Of a DNA stretch of 64,000 nucleotides, positions 52,789 to 61,472 are shown in pieces. The DNA is from Actinoplanes xinjiangensis. GTDB taxonomy: Bacteria; Actinomycetota; Actinomycetes; Mycobacteriales; Micromonosporaceae. How positions within the stretch are numbered: position 1 is the stretch's first letter; every line of letters starts with the position of its first letter. The stretch covers positions 1-64,000 of the forward strand of contig NZ_QGGR01000022.1 in NCBI RefSeq assembly GCF_003148685.1, in the 5' to 3' direction. The position numbers and the translations under genes were made by a program. The notes below the pieces were generated by a model. The model worked only from the letters and a program-made list of their open reading frames with translations. It had not been told where the DNA came from and did no database searches.

Positions 52789-54648
52789 TCAACTGCGGGG
52801 CGGCTGGTGGCCGTAGTCGCGGATCACCTGGGCGGCCATCGTCATCGTGGGTGGTGAGGCGCGCAGCAGGTCGTCGTCACGGAAGCTGAACGCGAACAGC
52901 CCGTCGGCGACCAGCTCGGACAGCACCTCCGGGGTGAAGGTGGTCTCCAGGTCGGTCTCGTACACCTCGACCCGGTCCTCGTGCGGTCCGAAGTAGGCGC
53001 ACATCACCGGGCCGTACGCGCCGAGCACCTCGACCATCTGCCGGATGTCCTCGGCGTTGCCCTTCTTCTCGAAGGCGTTGAAGCTCTGGAAGTCCGAGGC
53101 GCTCATGGCCTCCACGAAGTACTGGAACATCGACAGGCCGGCGCCGATGTCCGGCTCGTCGTACGACGCGGTCCAGCCGTCCCAGTTCAGCGCCACCTTG
53201 GCGTTCGGGGCCTCGTCGTGGAACAGCTCCAGAACCTCGAAGTACCGGTCCTTCAGCGCCTGGTAGTAGAGGGTGGTGGCCGGGTCCGCCAGGTAGCCGG
53301 TGTTCGCGCACGCCAGCTTCTGGAGCCCGTGGAACATCGAGATGTAGAGCGGCGGCCCGTCCGCCCGCCCGGCGAAGGCCCGCGCCAGACGGCGCATGTC
53401 GGTGAGGAACTCCGGCGACAACGGGTACGGCTGCCCGCAGGCGCGGCCGCGCGGGGTCTCGATCGAGGTGCCGTCCTCCCAGGTGGCGACCACGACGTGC
53501 ATCGCACGCCCGGAACGGTAGATCCGGGGGATGACGTCCTGGCGCCAGCCTTCGTACTGGTTCAGCTGATTCGGGCCGTGATACCAGGTGGTCATCATGC
53601 CGATGCCGGAGGACACCAGCGGTGAGCGCTCCGCCGCGATCACGTTCGGGCCCAGCCCGAACAGCACGCGCGGCCGGCTCGTCGTGGTCGCCGTGGGCAC
53701 GCCCGGACCGGGTCTCGGCACCGTCGATCCGCTCAGCGAAGTCAGCAGCACCACCAGCAGGCCGGCGAACACGGCATGAGACCACGTACGCCGTGGTCGC
53801 GCGGGGATGGCCGGCGCCGGGCGTACGACATCGGGTTCGCCGGTGGGCACCGCCGGAGCGGTCCTCGGCGCGCGCGGCGCCGCGGCGGTGTCGGAGAGCA
53901 GCATCCGGTAGATCTCCTGGAGCCGGCGGCCGGGTTCGGCGCCGAACTTCTCCAGCAGGGTGGTGCGGGCCTGCTCATAGCTGGCGAGCGCGTCGACCTG
54001 CCAGCCGGCCGCGCGCTGGGCCAGCATCAGCCGCTCCCAGACCGGTTCGCGCAGCGGGTCGTCGCCGAGGGCCGCGCGCAGCACGACGATCGCCTCGCCC
54101 GGGTCGCCCTGCTCGATGAGGGCGTCGGCCAGGCAGTACCGGGCGGTCCACCGCGTCTCCTCGAGGTGCCGGGCGGCGACGACGTCGACGATGTCGTCGT
54201 CGGGCAGGCCACGCCACAGCGCGAGGGCCCGCCGCTGCCGGGCGACGGCGTCGCCGGGACGGCCGTCGGCGAGGGCCTCGGCACCCTCGGTCACCAGGCA
54301 CTCGAACAGGTCGATGTCGAGTTCGCCGGGACGGACGGTGAGCCGGTAGGCACCCCGGCCGCCGGCCAGCCGCTCACCGCCGGAGTCGTCCGGGAGCAGT
54401 TTGCGCAGTTGATGCACATAGGTCTTGAGGCTGCCACTGATCGAGCTGGGATAGGCGGTCCGGTCCCAGAGCGCGGCGGCCAGTTCGTCGCTCGACACCC
54501 AGGTGTTGCGGTGGCGGAGCAGCGCGGCCAGCAGGCTCCGGCGTTTACCGGGCGGCACCAGGTCCGACGTCCCCTCGGGACCGAGCACGGTCAGCGGCCC
54601 CAGAGCCGCGAAGACCGGTTCATCCTGTGCCACATCTCCCCCTAGCAT
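52789..54648 (-). CDS. SARP-type regulator fused by a membrane helix to a glycosidase-like sensor
   Basis: The 619-residue protein has an OmpR-type winged helix (about 12-105), a bacterial transcriptional activation domain (110-252) and a Pro/Ala linker. One membrane helix (about 291-307, VFAGLLVVLLTSL) precedes about 300 external residues. The outer part reads like a TIM-barrel glycoside hydrolase: VLFGLGPNVIAAE, MMTTWYHGPNQLNQYEGW, LYISMFHG, KVALNWDGW, YFGPHEDRVEVY. SARPs activate biosynthetic or degradative genes by binding direct repeats. This one would be held at the membrane and could sense glycans directly. The GH16 glucanase gene is divergent. The start is ATG 54648, with no clear ribosome binding site. 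Confidence 0.78.
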   Translation of the reverse strand: MLGGDVAQDEPVFAALGPLTVLGPEGTSDLVPPGKRRSLLAALLRHRNTWVSSDELAAALWDRTAYPSSISGSLKTYVHQLRKLLPDDSGGERLAGGRGAYRLTVRPGELDIDLFECLVTEGAEALADGRPGDAVARQRRALALWRGLPDDDIVDVVAARHLEETRWTARYCLADALIEQGDPGEAIVVLRAALGDDPLREPVWERLMLAQRAAGWQVDALASYEQARTTLLEKFGAEPGRRLQEIYRMLLSDTAAAPRAPRTAPAVPTGEPDVVRPAPAIPARPRRTWSHAVFAGLLVVLLTSLSGSTVPRPGPGVPTATTTSRPRVLFGLGPNVIAAERSPLVSSGIGMMTTWYHGPNQLNQYEGWRQDVIPRIYRSGRAMHVVVATWEDGTSIETPRGRACGQPYPLSPEFLTDMRRLARAFAGRADGPPLYISMFHGLQKLACANTGYLADPATTLYYQALKDRYFEVLELFHDEAPNAKVALNWDGWTASYDEPDIGAGLSMFQYFVEAMSASDFQSFNAFEKKGNAEDIRQMVEVLGAYGPVMCAYFGPHEDRVEVYETDLETTFTPEVLSELVADGLFAFSFRDDDLLRASPPTMTMAAQVIRDYGHQPPRS

Positions 54649-54823
54649 CGGCGTCCGTCGATAATCCTAGAGCGCCGGAACCGCGGCCCTACCTGCCACT
54701 TCACCGGGCGTTGACCGGCCGGTGACCCGAATCCGACGGGGGCGTCCCTGATCAGGGGTCGTGCGCCGGGTCGGGTGCCGCCCCTACAACCGAGAAGGAG
54801 CCGGACGAACGACAGGAGCAGCG

Positions 54824-56161
54824 ATGAGATCTTGGAATCGGCGGGCGACCGCCACCTGCGCGGCAGCCGCCGCGTTCGCCGTGGGCGCCGCGACCGCGGC
54901 GGTGGCGGCCGGCACCATGGCGGCCCGCACCGGCACGGTGATCGGAACGTGCGCCAACCCCGTGCTGGAACGGGACGTCACCGGGTGGGGCCGGCACAAC
55001 ACCGGCGCCGCCGGTTCCCGCGTCGCGGTGGGAGCGCACGTGGTGGCCGACCACGCGTACGTGCAGCCGGCGGCGAACGGCGCCAACCCGGAGATGTACC
55101 TGCCGCAGAAGGACGTGGCGGCCGGTGAGCAGTGGCGCTTCGCGATGGACACCTGGGTGTCCGGCAGCACCGCCACGGTGCAGGCCCGCATGCAGGTCGA
55201 CTGGTACAACGCCGCGGGCGGCTATCTCGGGCATGTCAACGGGGCGGAGTCGCCGGTGCCGGTCACCGCGGCCGAGCAGTGGACCAGGGTCGCCGGCGAC
55301 TTCACCGCACCGACCGGTGCGACGCGTGCGAACGTGACGGCCCGGCTCGCCGGTCCGGCCGGTCTGACGTGGGCCGCGACCGCCTGTGACTACCGGCCGG
55401 CCGGCGAGGGCGGGCAGAATCCGCCCACCACGCCACCGCCGACCACGCCGGTCGGCGACACCGCGGCGGCCCGGTTCAACTGGGGTACGCCGTTGCCGGC
55501 CTCGGACGACTTCGACTACGGCAGCGTGGCCTCCCCGGCCGTCCCGGACCGGACCAAGTGGGAGCTGGCCGGCGACGGAGTGGGGCAGTGCATGAGCGGG
55601 CACAACGGCAACGGCCGCCGCTGCGACGCGAACAGCCGGGTCCTCGGCGGGTTCCTGCGGATGACCGGCGGAGCCGACGGTGACACCGGCTGGCTGGGCA
55701 GCACGCTGTCACAGAAGTACGGCCGGTGGGAGGTGCGCGCCCGGTCCCAGGCGACCGGCGCGAACAACGGCCGACAGTACCACCCGGTGCTGATCACCTG
55801 GCCGGAGTCGAACGAGTGGCCGGAGGGGGCGGAGTACGACTACCTGGAGAACAGCGCGCCCGGCGAGCAGTGCGCGGGGGCGTTCCTGCACTACCCCAAC
55901 CATCAGCCGCGCACCCAGGAGCATGCGGAGAAGTGCGGGGTCGACCTGACCCAGTGGCACAACTTCGGCTTCGAATGGACCCGGCAGCACCTGAAGGGCT
56001 ACATCGACGGGGTCGAGTGGTTCTCGTTCAGCCGGGACTGTGTGCAGTGCGCGCCGGGGCCGATGTTCCAGACCATCCAGCTCGACAACTTCTTCGGCGG
56101 TTCCATGCAGCCGGCCGTCTTCGAGGTGGACTTCGCCCGCGTCTACGCCGTCACGGGCTGA
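54824..56161 (+). CDS. Secreted GH16 family glucanase with N-terminal carbohydrate-binding domain
   Basis: The 445-residue precursor has a signal peptide (to about 33), a CBM4/9-like jelly roll (about 40-190), a Pro/Thr linker and a GH16 catalytic domain (about 225-445). The nucleophile/acid motif ExDxxE is present as Glu337-Asp339-Glu342 (EYDYLE). Expected substrates are beta-1,3 or mixed-linkage beta-glucans. AGGAG precedes ATG 54824. It is divergent from the membrane SARP, the likely regulator. The stop overlaps the convergent LuxR gene by 11 bp. Confidence 0.9.
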   Translation: MRSWNRRATATCAAAAAFAVGAATAAVAAGTMAARTGTVIGTCANPVLERDVTGWGRHNTGAAGSRVAVGAHVVADHAYVQPAANGANPEMYLPQKDVAAGEQWRFAMDTWVSGSTATVQARMQVDWYNAAGGYLGHVNGAESPVPVTAAEQWTRVAGDFTAPTGATRANVTARLAGPAGLTWAATACDYRPAGEGGQNPPTTPPPTTPVGDTAAARFNWGTPLPASDDFDYGSVASPAVPDRTKWELAGDGVGQCMSGHNGNGRRCDANSRVLGGFLRMTGGADGDTGWLGSTLSQKYGRWEVRARSQATGANNGRQYHPVLITWPESNEWPEGAEYDYLENSAPGEQCAGAFLHYPNHQPRTQEHAEKCGVDLTQWHNFGFEWTRQHLKGYIDGVEWFSFSRDCVQCAPGPMFQTIQLDNFFGGSMQPAVFEVDFARVYAVTG

Positions 56162-56741
56162 CCGGGCCGGGCCGGCGGATCTCGAGGAGGTCCTCCGGCC
56201 CGACCAGGCCGTCCTCGACGGCGCGGGCCAGCAGGTCGGCCTTGGTCGGCAACAGCCAGCCGGCCGCGGCGTACTTGGCCCGGACCCGCTTGATGTACAT
56301 GTCGACGGTGTGCGGTGAGATGCCCATCCGGCGGGCGACCGCGGCCTTGGTCATCGATCGCAGCCACCAGACCAGGGCGGTGCGTTCCCGCTCGGAGAGC
56401 TGCGGCGCGGCGTGGGCGGTCGCCGTGCCGCCGCCGGCCACCGCCAGGATCGCCGCGATCAGGGCCAGCCGCCCCTCGTCCTGACCGACACAGGCGTGGG
56501 CACCGGTGTCACAGGGGATGCCCGCGCCGGCACCGGCCCGGCACGGGAGCCCGGCCGGACCGAACGCGACCACCCGGCTGCCGCGGCGGTGCGCCTCGGC
56601 CACCACGCCGGGCGGCCCGCCGTGCGGGTCCAGCACCACCACGTCGGCCCGGTCCTCCGGCCCGACCGGCAGCAGGCGGGGGTCGCAGCGCAGCCAGCCG
56701 CGTACACCGTCGGTCACCACCGGGGTCAGCTGCCACACCAC
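56151..56741 (-). CDS. Orphan LuxR-type regulator with degenerate receiver-like region
   Basis: The C-terminal 70 residues form a LuxR helix-turn-helix (LSERERTALVWWLRSMTKAAVARRMGISPHTVDMYIKRV in outline; recognition helix SPHTVDMYI). The N-terminal part (RVVVWQLTPVVTDGVRGWLRCDP, then VVVLDPHGGPPGVV) follows a receiver pattern but is only partly convincing and carries a Cys-rich loop. The start is uncertain: GTG 56741 fits the receiver beginning. ATG 56804 would collide with the divergent regulator start at 56803. No kinase is adjacent. It probably regulates the neighbouring GH16 genes. Confidence 0.75.
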   Translation of the reverse strand: MVWQLTPVVTDGVRGWLRCDPRLLPVGPEDRADVVVLDPHGGPPGVVAEAHRRGSRVVAFGPAGLPCRAGAGAGIPCDTGAHACVGQDEGRLALIAAILAVAGGGTATAHAAPQLSERERTALVWWLRSMTKAAVARRMGISPHTVDMYIKRVRAKYAAAGWLLPTKADLLARAVEDGLVGPEDLLEIRRPGPVSP

Positions 56742-56802
56742 GACCCGGATCGCAAGCGCGCCACCGGCCGGTTCCGGCGCGGCGTAACGAAGGAGGAAAG
56801 CC

Positions 56803-57471
56803 ATGACACCCATGCTGGTGACGCCGGTGACGAACCGGTCAGCGCCGGGTCAAAGCGCAGCCCGGAGCGATGCCGCAACCCTGTTGACCACTCCCGCGTC
56901 CGTCGACGCCGCGCTGGCGACGGCCACCCGTGAGGTGCTGATCGCCGGTGCGCGCGGCGTGGACGGCACGCTGGGCCGCGCCGACCGGGACAACCTGCGC
57001 CGGGGTGTGCGCTACCGGGTGCTGCTGCCGGACAGCGCCCGCGACGATCCGGGCGTACGCCGCCTCGGCTCGCTGGTCGGTGACGTGCGGGTCCGGACCG
57101 TGCCGGTGGTGCCGGCCGGATCGGCGGTGATCGACGCGGCGGTGGCGCTGTTCCCGCTGGCCCGGCCCGCCGGCGGGGTCGCGCTGGTTCCCCTCACCAG
57201 TGTGGTCGCCGCCGCGGTGGCCCTCTTCGAACGGCTCTGGGACGGTGCCGCCCCGCTGTCCGGCGACGACGTCGCCGACCGCCGGGAGCGGGAGTTGCTC
57301 GCGCTGATGTCGGACGGCCACACCGACGAGTCGGCGGCGGCCCGGCTCGGCGTCTCGGTACGCACGGTCCGCCGGATGATGTCGGCGCTGATGGCACGGC
57401 TGGGCGCGCGCAGCCGGTTCCAGGCCGGTCTGCGGGCGGCCGGCAACGGGCCGCCGGCACCGCCGGGATGA
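56803..57471 (+). CDS. Orphan LuxR-type regulator with PLD-like sensor region
   Basis: The 222-residue protein has an N-terminal alpha/beta region (about 30-130, EVLIAGARGVDGTLGRADR), like the phospholipase-D/TrmB-type sensor in some actinobacterial LuxR proteins. The C-terminal LuxR helix-turn-helix (about 155-215) has DESAAARLGVSVRTVRRMMSAL. AAGGAGG lies 6 nt before ATG 56803. There is no partner kinase. It is divergent from the other orphan LuxR, and both sit between two GH16 genes. Confidence 0.78.
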   Translation: MTPMLVTPVTNRSAPGQSAARSDAATLLTTPASVDAALATATREVLIAGARGVDGTLGRADRDNLRRGVRYRVLLPDSARDDPGVRRLGSLVGDVRVRTVPVVPAGSAVIDAAVALFPLARPAGGVALVPLTSVVAAAVALFERLWDGAAPLSGDDVADRRERELLALMSDGHTDESAAARLGVSVRTVRRMMSALMARLGARSRFQAGLRAAGNGPPAPPG

Positions 57472-57576
57472 GCCGTGGCAGCTTCCGGCCAGAGCACCGC
57501 GACCGGCGTGGCCGCCTTCCTAGGGTCGAGGCATACCGATGAACTTCGCGGGGGGTGCACGTCTACTGATCGGGGG

Positions 57577-57611
57577 CCGGGTGTGCGGCGGTGCGACCGT
57601 CGCACACCCGG
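57577..57611. terminator. 11-bp hairpin between regulator and GH16 genes
   Basis: The arms CCGGGTGTGCG (57577-57587) and CGCACACCCGG (57601-57611) flank a 13-nt loop. It lies between the converging LuxR and GH16 genes and could serve both. Confidence 0.6.
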
Positions 57612-57656
57612 GGTGGCCGGAAGCGGTCCGCGGACCCCGCCGGGCCGGTCAGGCGG

Positions 57657-59012
57657 TCAGAGCCTGCCCCAGATCTGATTGGTGGTGCCGGCGCAGTCCC
57701 AGAGTTGCAGCTTGGCCCCGTTGGCGCCGTTCCAGTCCTTGATGTCGACGCAGCGGCCCGAGGAGACGTTCTGCAGGGTGCGTGCGCCGGTCAGGGTGAA
57801 TCGCTGCACGGGGTTGGCGTTGCAGTCGGCCAGCTGGATCGGGGTGGCGTTGGTGAGGGCTCCCCCGGCCGGGTCCATGCATCTGCCCATCGCCCGTACC
57901 GTGCCGTCGGCTTCGAAGGTCCATTTCTGGGCGGCGCTGCCGTTGCAGTCCCAGGTCTGCAGGGCGGTGCCCGCGGTGGGCACGCCGCCGGGGATGTCGA
58001 TGCAGCGGCCGCTGAAGTTGGACTGGAGCATGGTCGCGCCGGTGGCCGGTGGTGTGGTGGGACCGGTGGGCGGGACGCCGGGGTCGCAGTCGTTGGCGGT
58101 GACGACGTTGTCGGTGTGGGTGGTTCCGCCGGCGCGGTAGCCGTTGACCGCGGCCGCCGCCTGTGCCGGGCTGAGCACCTGCTTCTTGGCGTGGTAGAGG
58201 TAGTCGACCGATTGCAGGTAGGTGCTGGTGCCGCCGCTGTGCCCGGCCAGGTCGATGAACCACTGGTTGAAGTCGATCGACATGTTCTGGCGGGGGTAGA
58301 CCTTGCCGGAGTGGTCGCCGACGAGCGCGCCGTCGATGTAGTACTTAACGTGGCCGCCGGAGACCGTCGCCATCACGTCGTGCCAGCCGTTGATGCTGCG
58401 GGCCTGCTGGCTGTGCTGGTTGTCGGCGTACCAGGGATCGGCGACGTAGGTGTACCAGGTGGTCTGGTAGTTGATCGGGCCCGGTTCGCCCCAGCCGCCG
58501 TTGGGCAGGTATTCGGAGAAGTCCATCTCGGAGTAGAGCGGGTCGCGCGGCGCCGCGAGCGGGGAGATGGTGTAGAAGGTCTGGTTCACGTGGTCGCCGT
58601 CGGGGCCGCTGACCGGGGCGTCGGAGAACTTGATCCGGGCCAGGTAGGTGCCTTCGAAGAAGCGGCGGGCGGACTGCGAGAACTCGGCGTGCGACGTGCC
58701 GGCCGCGGTGCCGTCGGTGACCGCCTTGAGCTGGGCGACCTTCTGCCCGTCGACGGTCGGGAAGGACACGTTGTCGGGCAGCCAGCGGGCGCCGCTGACG
58801 CCGGGACCGCCGGCGGTGGCGCGTACGCTCCAGCCCCGCTGGCCGAGCGCCGCGTCGGTACGTGAGGAGTAGTCGAAGTCGTCGAAGAGCACGCCACAGC
58901 CGACGGCGGCGCTGCCGCTGGGGGCTGCGGCGATCCCGGCGGCGGTGAGAGCCGCGAGGGTGGCGGCCATGGTCGTACCCATGGCGATCTTGCGGATGGG
59001 GATTGGTCCCAT
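57657..59012 (-). CDS. Secreted GH16 glycosidase with C-terminal ricin-type (CBM13) domain
   Basis: The 451-residue precursor has a signal peptide (to about 36), a GH16-like catalytic domain (about 40-275) with Glu162-Asp164-Glu167 (EMDFSE), a Pro/Thr linker, and a ricin-type trefoil (about 315-451). The trefoil has three repeats (SGRCIDIPGG, GRCMDPAGG, SGRCVDIKDWNG), each with a QxW-like end. It should cleave and bind beta-glucan or galactan; the exact polymer is not readable. The promoter region carries paired ACCANTGGT sites, and the GntR gene is divergent, so GntR control is likely. Confidence 0.88.
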   Translation of the reverse strand: MGPIPIRKIAMGTTMAATLAALTAAGIAAAPSGSAAVGCGVLFDDFDYSSRTDAALGQRGWSVRATAGGPGVSGARWLPDNVSFPTVDGQKVAQLKAVTDGTAAGTSHAEFSQSARRFFEGTYLARIKFSDAPVSGPDGDHVNQTFYTISPLAAPRDPLYSEMDFSEYLPNGGWGEPGPINYQTTWYTYVADPWYADNQHSQQARSINGWHDVMATVSGGHVKYYIDGALVGDHSGKVYPRQNMSIDFNQWFIDLAGHSGGTSTYLQSVDYLYHAKKQVLSPAQAAAAVNGYRAGGTTHTDNVVTANDCDPGVPPTGPTTPPATGATMLQSNFSGRCIDIPGGVPTAGTALQTWDCNGSAAQKWTFEADGTVRAMGRCMDPAGGALTNATPIQLADCNANPVQRFTLTGARTLQNVSSGRCVDIKDWNGANGAKLQLWDCAGTTNQIWGRL

Positions 59013-59047
59013 GGGGGTGGGCTCCTTTGGAGGGCCGGGCCTGACTG

Positions 59048-59098
59048 ACCACTGGTATGGAATTCAGCCGCACGGACACTGTGCTCCGGACCAGTGGT
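59048..59098. promoter_or_regulatory. Paired ACCANTGGT operators between GH16 and GntR genes
   Basis: Two 9-bp palindromes, ACCACTGGT (59048-59056) and ACCAGTGGT (59090-59098), both followed by ATG, are centred 42 bp apart, about four helical turns. Their ACCA/TGGT halves match the type bound by HutC-subfamily GntR regulators such as DasR. They lie between the divergent GH16 gene (start 59012) and gntR gene (start 59231). Confidence 0.6.
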
Positions 59099-59230
59099 AT
59101 GCGTCAATAGAATCCGGGAAGGTTTCTTTACAGTGGCGTTTCGCCGGGCCGGCGCCCACCGTCCGACGTCGACAGCGACCCCTCCCGACCGGAAGACTGG
59201 ACCACCGGCACCTTCGGTGGACGTGAGGCG

Positions 59231-59947
59231 ATGGGGGATGCGATGCGGCGCGCTGAGGTCCGCGAGCGGTTGCGCGAGCTGATCGACGCACGGGCGCCCG
59301 GCGATCCCATGCCGTCGGAGCGCTCGCTGTCCGAGTTGCTCAGTGCCTCCCGCCCGACGGTGCGGGCGGCCATCGACGACCTGGCCCGCACCGGTCTGCT
59401 CGTCCGCCAGCACGGCCGGGGCACCTTCACCAGCCCGCACAAGATCTCCCAGGAGGTACCCGCCGCCTTCGGTCAGGCCGTCCCGCCCGCCGACGGCGAC
59501 TGGACCAGCGAGGTGCTGCGGTTCCGGACCGGACCGGCCGGGGCCCGGCTCGGCCGGCGGTTGCAGATCTCCCCGGGCACCGAGGTGCTGCACGTCGAAC
59601 GCCGGCGGATCGTCGACGGCGAGCCGATGGCCGTCGAGGAGATCCGGCTGCCGGCCGAGCTGGTCCCCGGCATCACCGCCGGGGACTTCGTCTCCGGATC
59701 GCTGTACCACCTGCTGCGGGAGCGCTACCGGGTGAACCCGGCCGAGGCGGTGCAGACCGTCGAACCGACCGTCACCGACGCCGACGAGTCGCTGTTGCTG
59801 GCGGTGCCACTCCATTCACCGGCCCTGCTCTTCGAGCGCACCACCCGGGACGACGGCGGACGGATCATCGAGTTCACGCGGTCGATCTACCGCGGCGACC
59901 GCTACCGGATCACCAGTCACCTCAAGCTGGGCCCGCATTCCGGCTGA
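59231..59947 (+). CDS. GntR-family regulator, HutC subfamily (UTRA domain)
   Basis: The 238-residue protein has an N-terminal GntR winged helix (PSERSLSELLSASRPTVRAAIDDLARTGLLVRQHGRGTF in outline; PTVRAAIDDL recognition helix) and a UTRA ligand domain (about 85-235, VERRRIVDGEPMAVEEIRLPAE). HutC-type members sense sugars or sugar phosphates. It starts at ATG 59231, or ATG 59243. It is divergent from a GH16 gene with two candidate operators between, and upstream of the sugar dehydrogenase gene. It probably represses local glycan genes. Confidence 0.87.
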   Translation: MGDAMRRAEVRERLRELIDARAPGDPMPSERSLSELLSASRPTVRAAIDDLARTGLLVRQHGRGTFTSPHKISQEVPAAFGQAVPPADGDWTSEVLRFRTGPAGARLGRRLQISPGTEVLHVERRRIVDGEPMAVEEIRLPAELVPGITAGDFVSGSLYHLLRERYRVNPAEAVQTVEPTVTDADESLLLAVPLHSPALLFERTTRDDGGRIIEFTRSIYRGDRYRITSHLKLGPHSG

Positions 59948-59984
59948 ACGTCCGCACGAGGGCACATCAGGGCGAGTGCCTCGT

Positions 59985-60014
59985 TTGGACACACTCCCGA
60001 CCCGCGCGTACATT
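59985..60014 (+). promoter_or_regulatory. Candidate sigma-70 promoter of the sugar dehydrogenase gene
   Basis: TTGGAC (59985-59990) and TACATT (60009-60014) are separated by 18 bp. They end 30 bp before the ATG at 60045, just after the GntR stop. This is a reasonable housekeeping promoter by sequence only. Confidence 0.4.
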
Positions 60015-60044
60015 GAGGGCGGTCTATCACTTTGGGGGTGCCCC

Positions 60045-61469
60045 ATGCGCCGTACGATCGCCGCCTGCAGCACGCTTGCCGCGCTCACCGTGGGTGCCGC
60101 ACTCGTTGCGACCAGCCCGCCGGCAGCCGCCCTGGAACCCGACCTGGCCAATCCACAGACGGTGGCGACCGGCCTGACCGTCCCCTGGGGCCTCGGCTTC
60201 CTGCCCGACGGCAGCGCGCTGGTCGCCGAACGCAACAGCGGCCGTGTGCTGCGCGTGCGTCCCGGCGCCGCACCGGCCACCGTCACCACGATCCCCGGCG
60301 TCGCCGCCACCGGCGAGGCCGGCCTGCTCGGCCTGGCGGTCTCCCCCACGTTCACGCAGGACAACCTGGTGTACGTCTACTTCACCGCCGCCGGCGACAA
60401 CCGGATCACCCGGTTCCGGCTGGACACCCCGCAGACCCAGCAGGTGGTCCTCAGCGGGCTGGCCAAGGCGAGCATCCACGACGGCGGGCGCATCGCGTTC
60501 GGCCCGGACGGCATGCTGTACGCCGCCGTCGGCGACGCGGCCGTGACGTCGAACGCCCAGAACCAGCAGAGTCTCAACGGCAAGATCCTGCGGATGCGCC
60601 CCGACGGCGGGGTGCCCGCCACGGGCAACCCGTTCCCTGGGTCGCTGGTCTACAGCCTCGGCCACCGCAACCCGCAGGGCCTGGCCTGGGACGCGCAGGG
60701 CCGGCTGTACGCCTCCGAGTTCGGCCAGAACACCTGGGACGAGGTGAACCAGATCGTCGCCGGCGCCAACTACGGCTGGCCGACGGTCGAAGGGCGCGGC
60801 AACGACCCCCGCTTCCGCGACCCGATCGTGGTGTGGAGCACCGCCGAGGCGTCACCCAGCGGCGCCACCATCGACAACCAGACGCTGTACGTGGCGGCGC
60901 TGCGCGGCCAGCGCCTGTGGTCGGTCCCGCTCGACGGTGCCGGCGGCGCGGGCACCCCGGTCGCGCTGCTCCAGGGCCGGTACGGGCGGCTGCGCACCGT
61001 GGAACGCGCACCCGACGGGGCACTGTGGGTGACCACCAGCAACCGCGACGGCCGCGGCACGCCGGCCACGGACGACGACCGGATCCTGCGCTTCCCGCCG
61101 CTCGGCTCCCCCACCACGCCGCCCGCCTCCACGTCGGCGTCCCCGCCGGCCGCGGCCTGCTCGGTGCGCTGGACGGCCGACCAATGGGGCAGTGGCTTCA
61201 CCGCGAGCGTCGCCGTGACCAACCTCGGCACGGCCCGCACCTCGTGGGCGCTCGCCTTCACCTTCCCCGGCAACCAGCAGGTCACCAACGCGTGGAACAC
61301 CACGGTGAGCCAGTCGGGCGCCGCGGTGACCGCACGCAACACCAGTTGGAACGGCGCTCTGGCGACCGGTGCCACCGTGACATTCGGCCTCCAGGCCACC
61401 TACAGCGGCGTCAACGCGCGGCCCACCGACCTCCGCCTGGACGGGGTGAACTGCACAATCTCCGGGTGA
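60045..61469 (+). CDS. Secreted PQQ-type sugar dehydrogenase with CBM2
   Basis: The 474-residue precursor has a signal peptide (to about 29) and a six-bladed propeller of the glucose/sorbosone dehydrogenase family (about 33-350): VPWGLGFLPDGSALVAER, ARSGRVL-like SGRVLRVRPG, HDGGRIAFGPDGMLYAAVGD and SLGHRNPQGLAWD. A short linker leads to a CBM2 module (about 372-474) that binds cellulose. Similar fused enzymes are auxiliary-activity oxidoreductases that oxidise sugars and feed electrons to other enzymes. It lies downstream of the GntR gene and near GH16 and GH6 enzymes. PQQ use is inferred from the family. Confidence 0.88.
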   Translation: MRRTIAACSTLAALTVGAALVATSPPAAALEPDLANPQTVATGLTVPWGLGFLPDGSALVAERNSGRVLRVRPGAAPATVTTIPGVAATGEAGLLGLAVSPTFTQDNLVYVYFTAAGDNRITRFRLDTPQTQQVVLSGLAKASIHDGGRIAFGPDGMLYAAVGDAAVTSNAQNQQSLNGKILRMRPDGGVPATGNPFPGSLVYSLGHRNPQGLAWDAQGRLYASEFGQNTWDEVNQIVAGANYGWPTVEGRGNDPRFRDPIVVWSTAEASPSGATIDNQTLYVAALRGQRLWSVPLDGAGGAGTPVALLQGRYGRLRTVERAPDGALWVTTSNRDGRGTPATDDDRILRFPPLGSPTTPPASTSASPPAAACSVRWTADQWGSGFTASVAVTNLGTARTSWALAFTFPGNQQVTNAWNTTVSQSGAAVTARNTSWNGALATGATVTFGLQATYSGVNARPTDLRLDGVNCTISG

Positions 61470-61472
61470 CCC

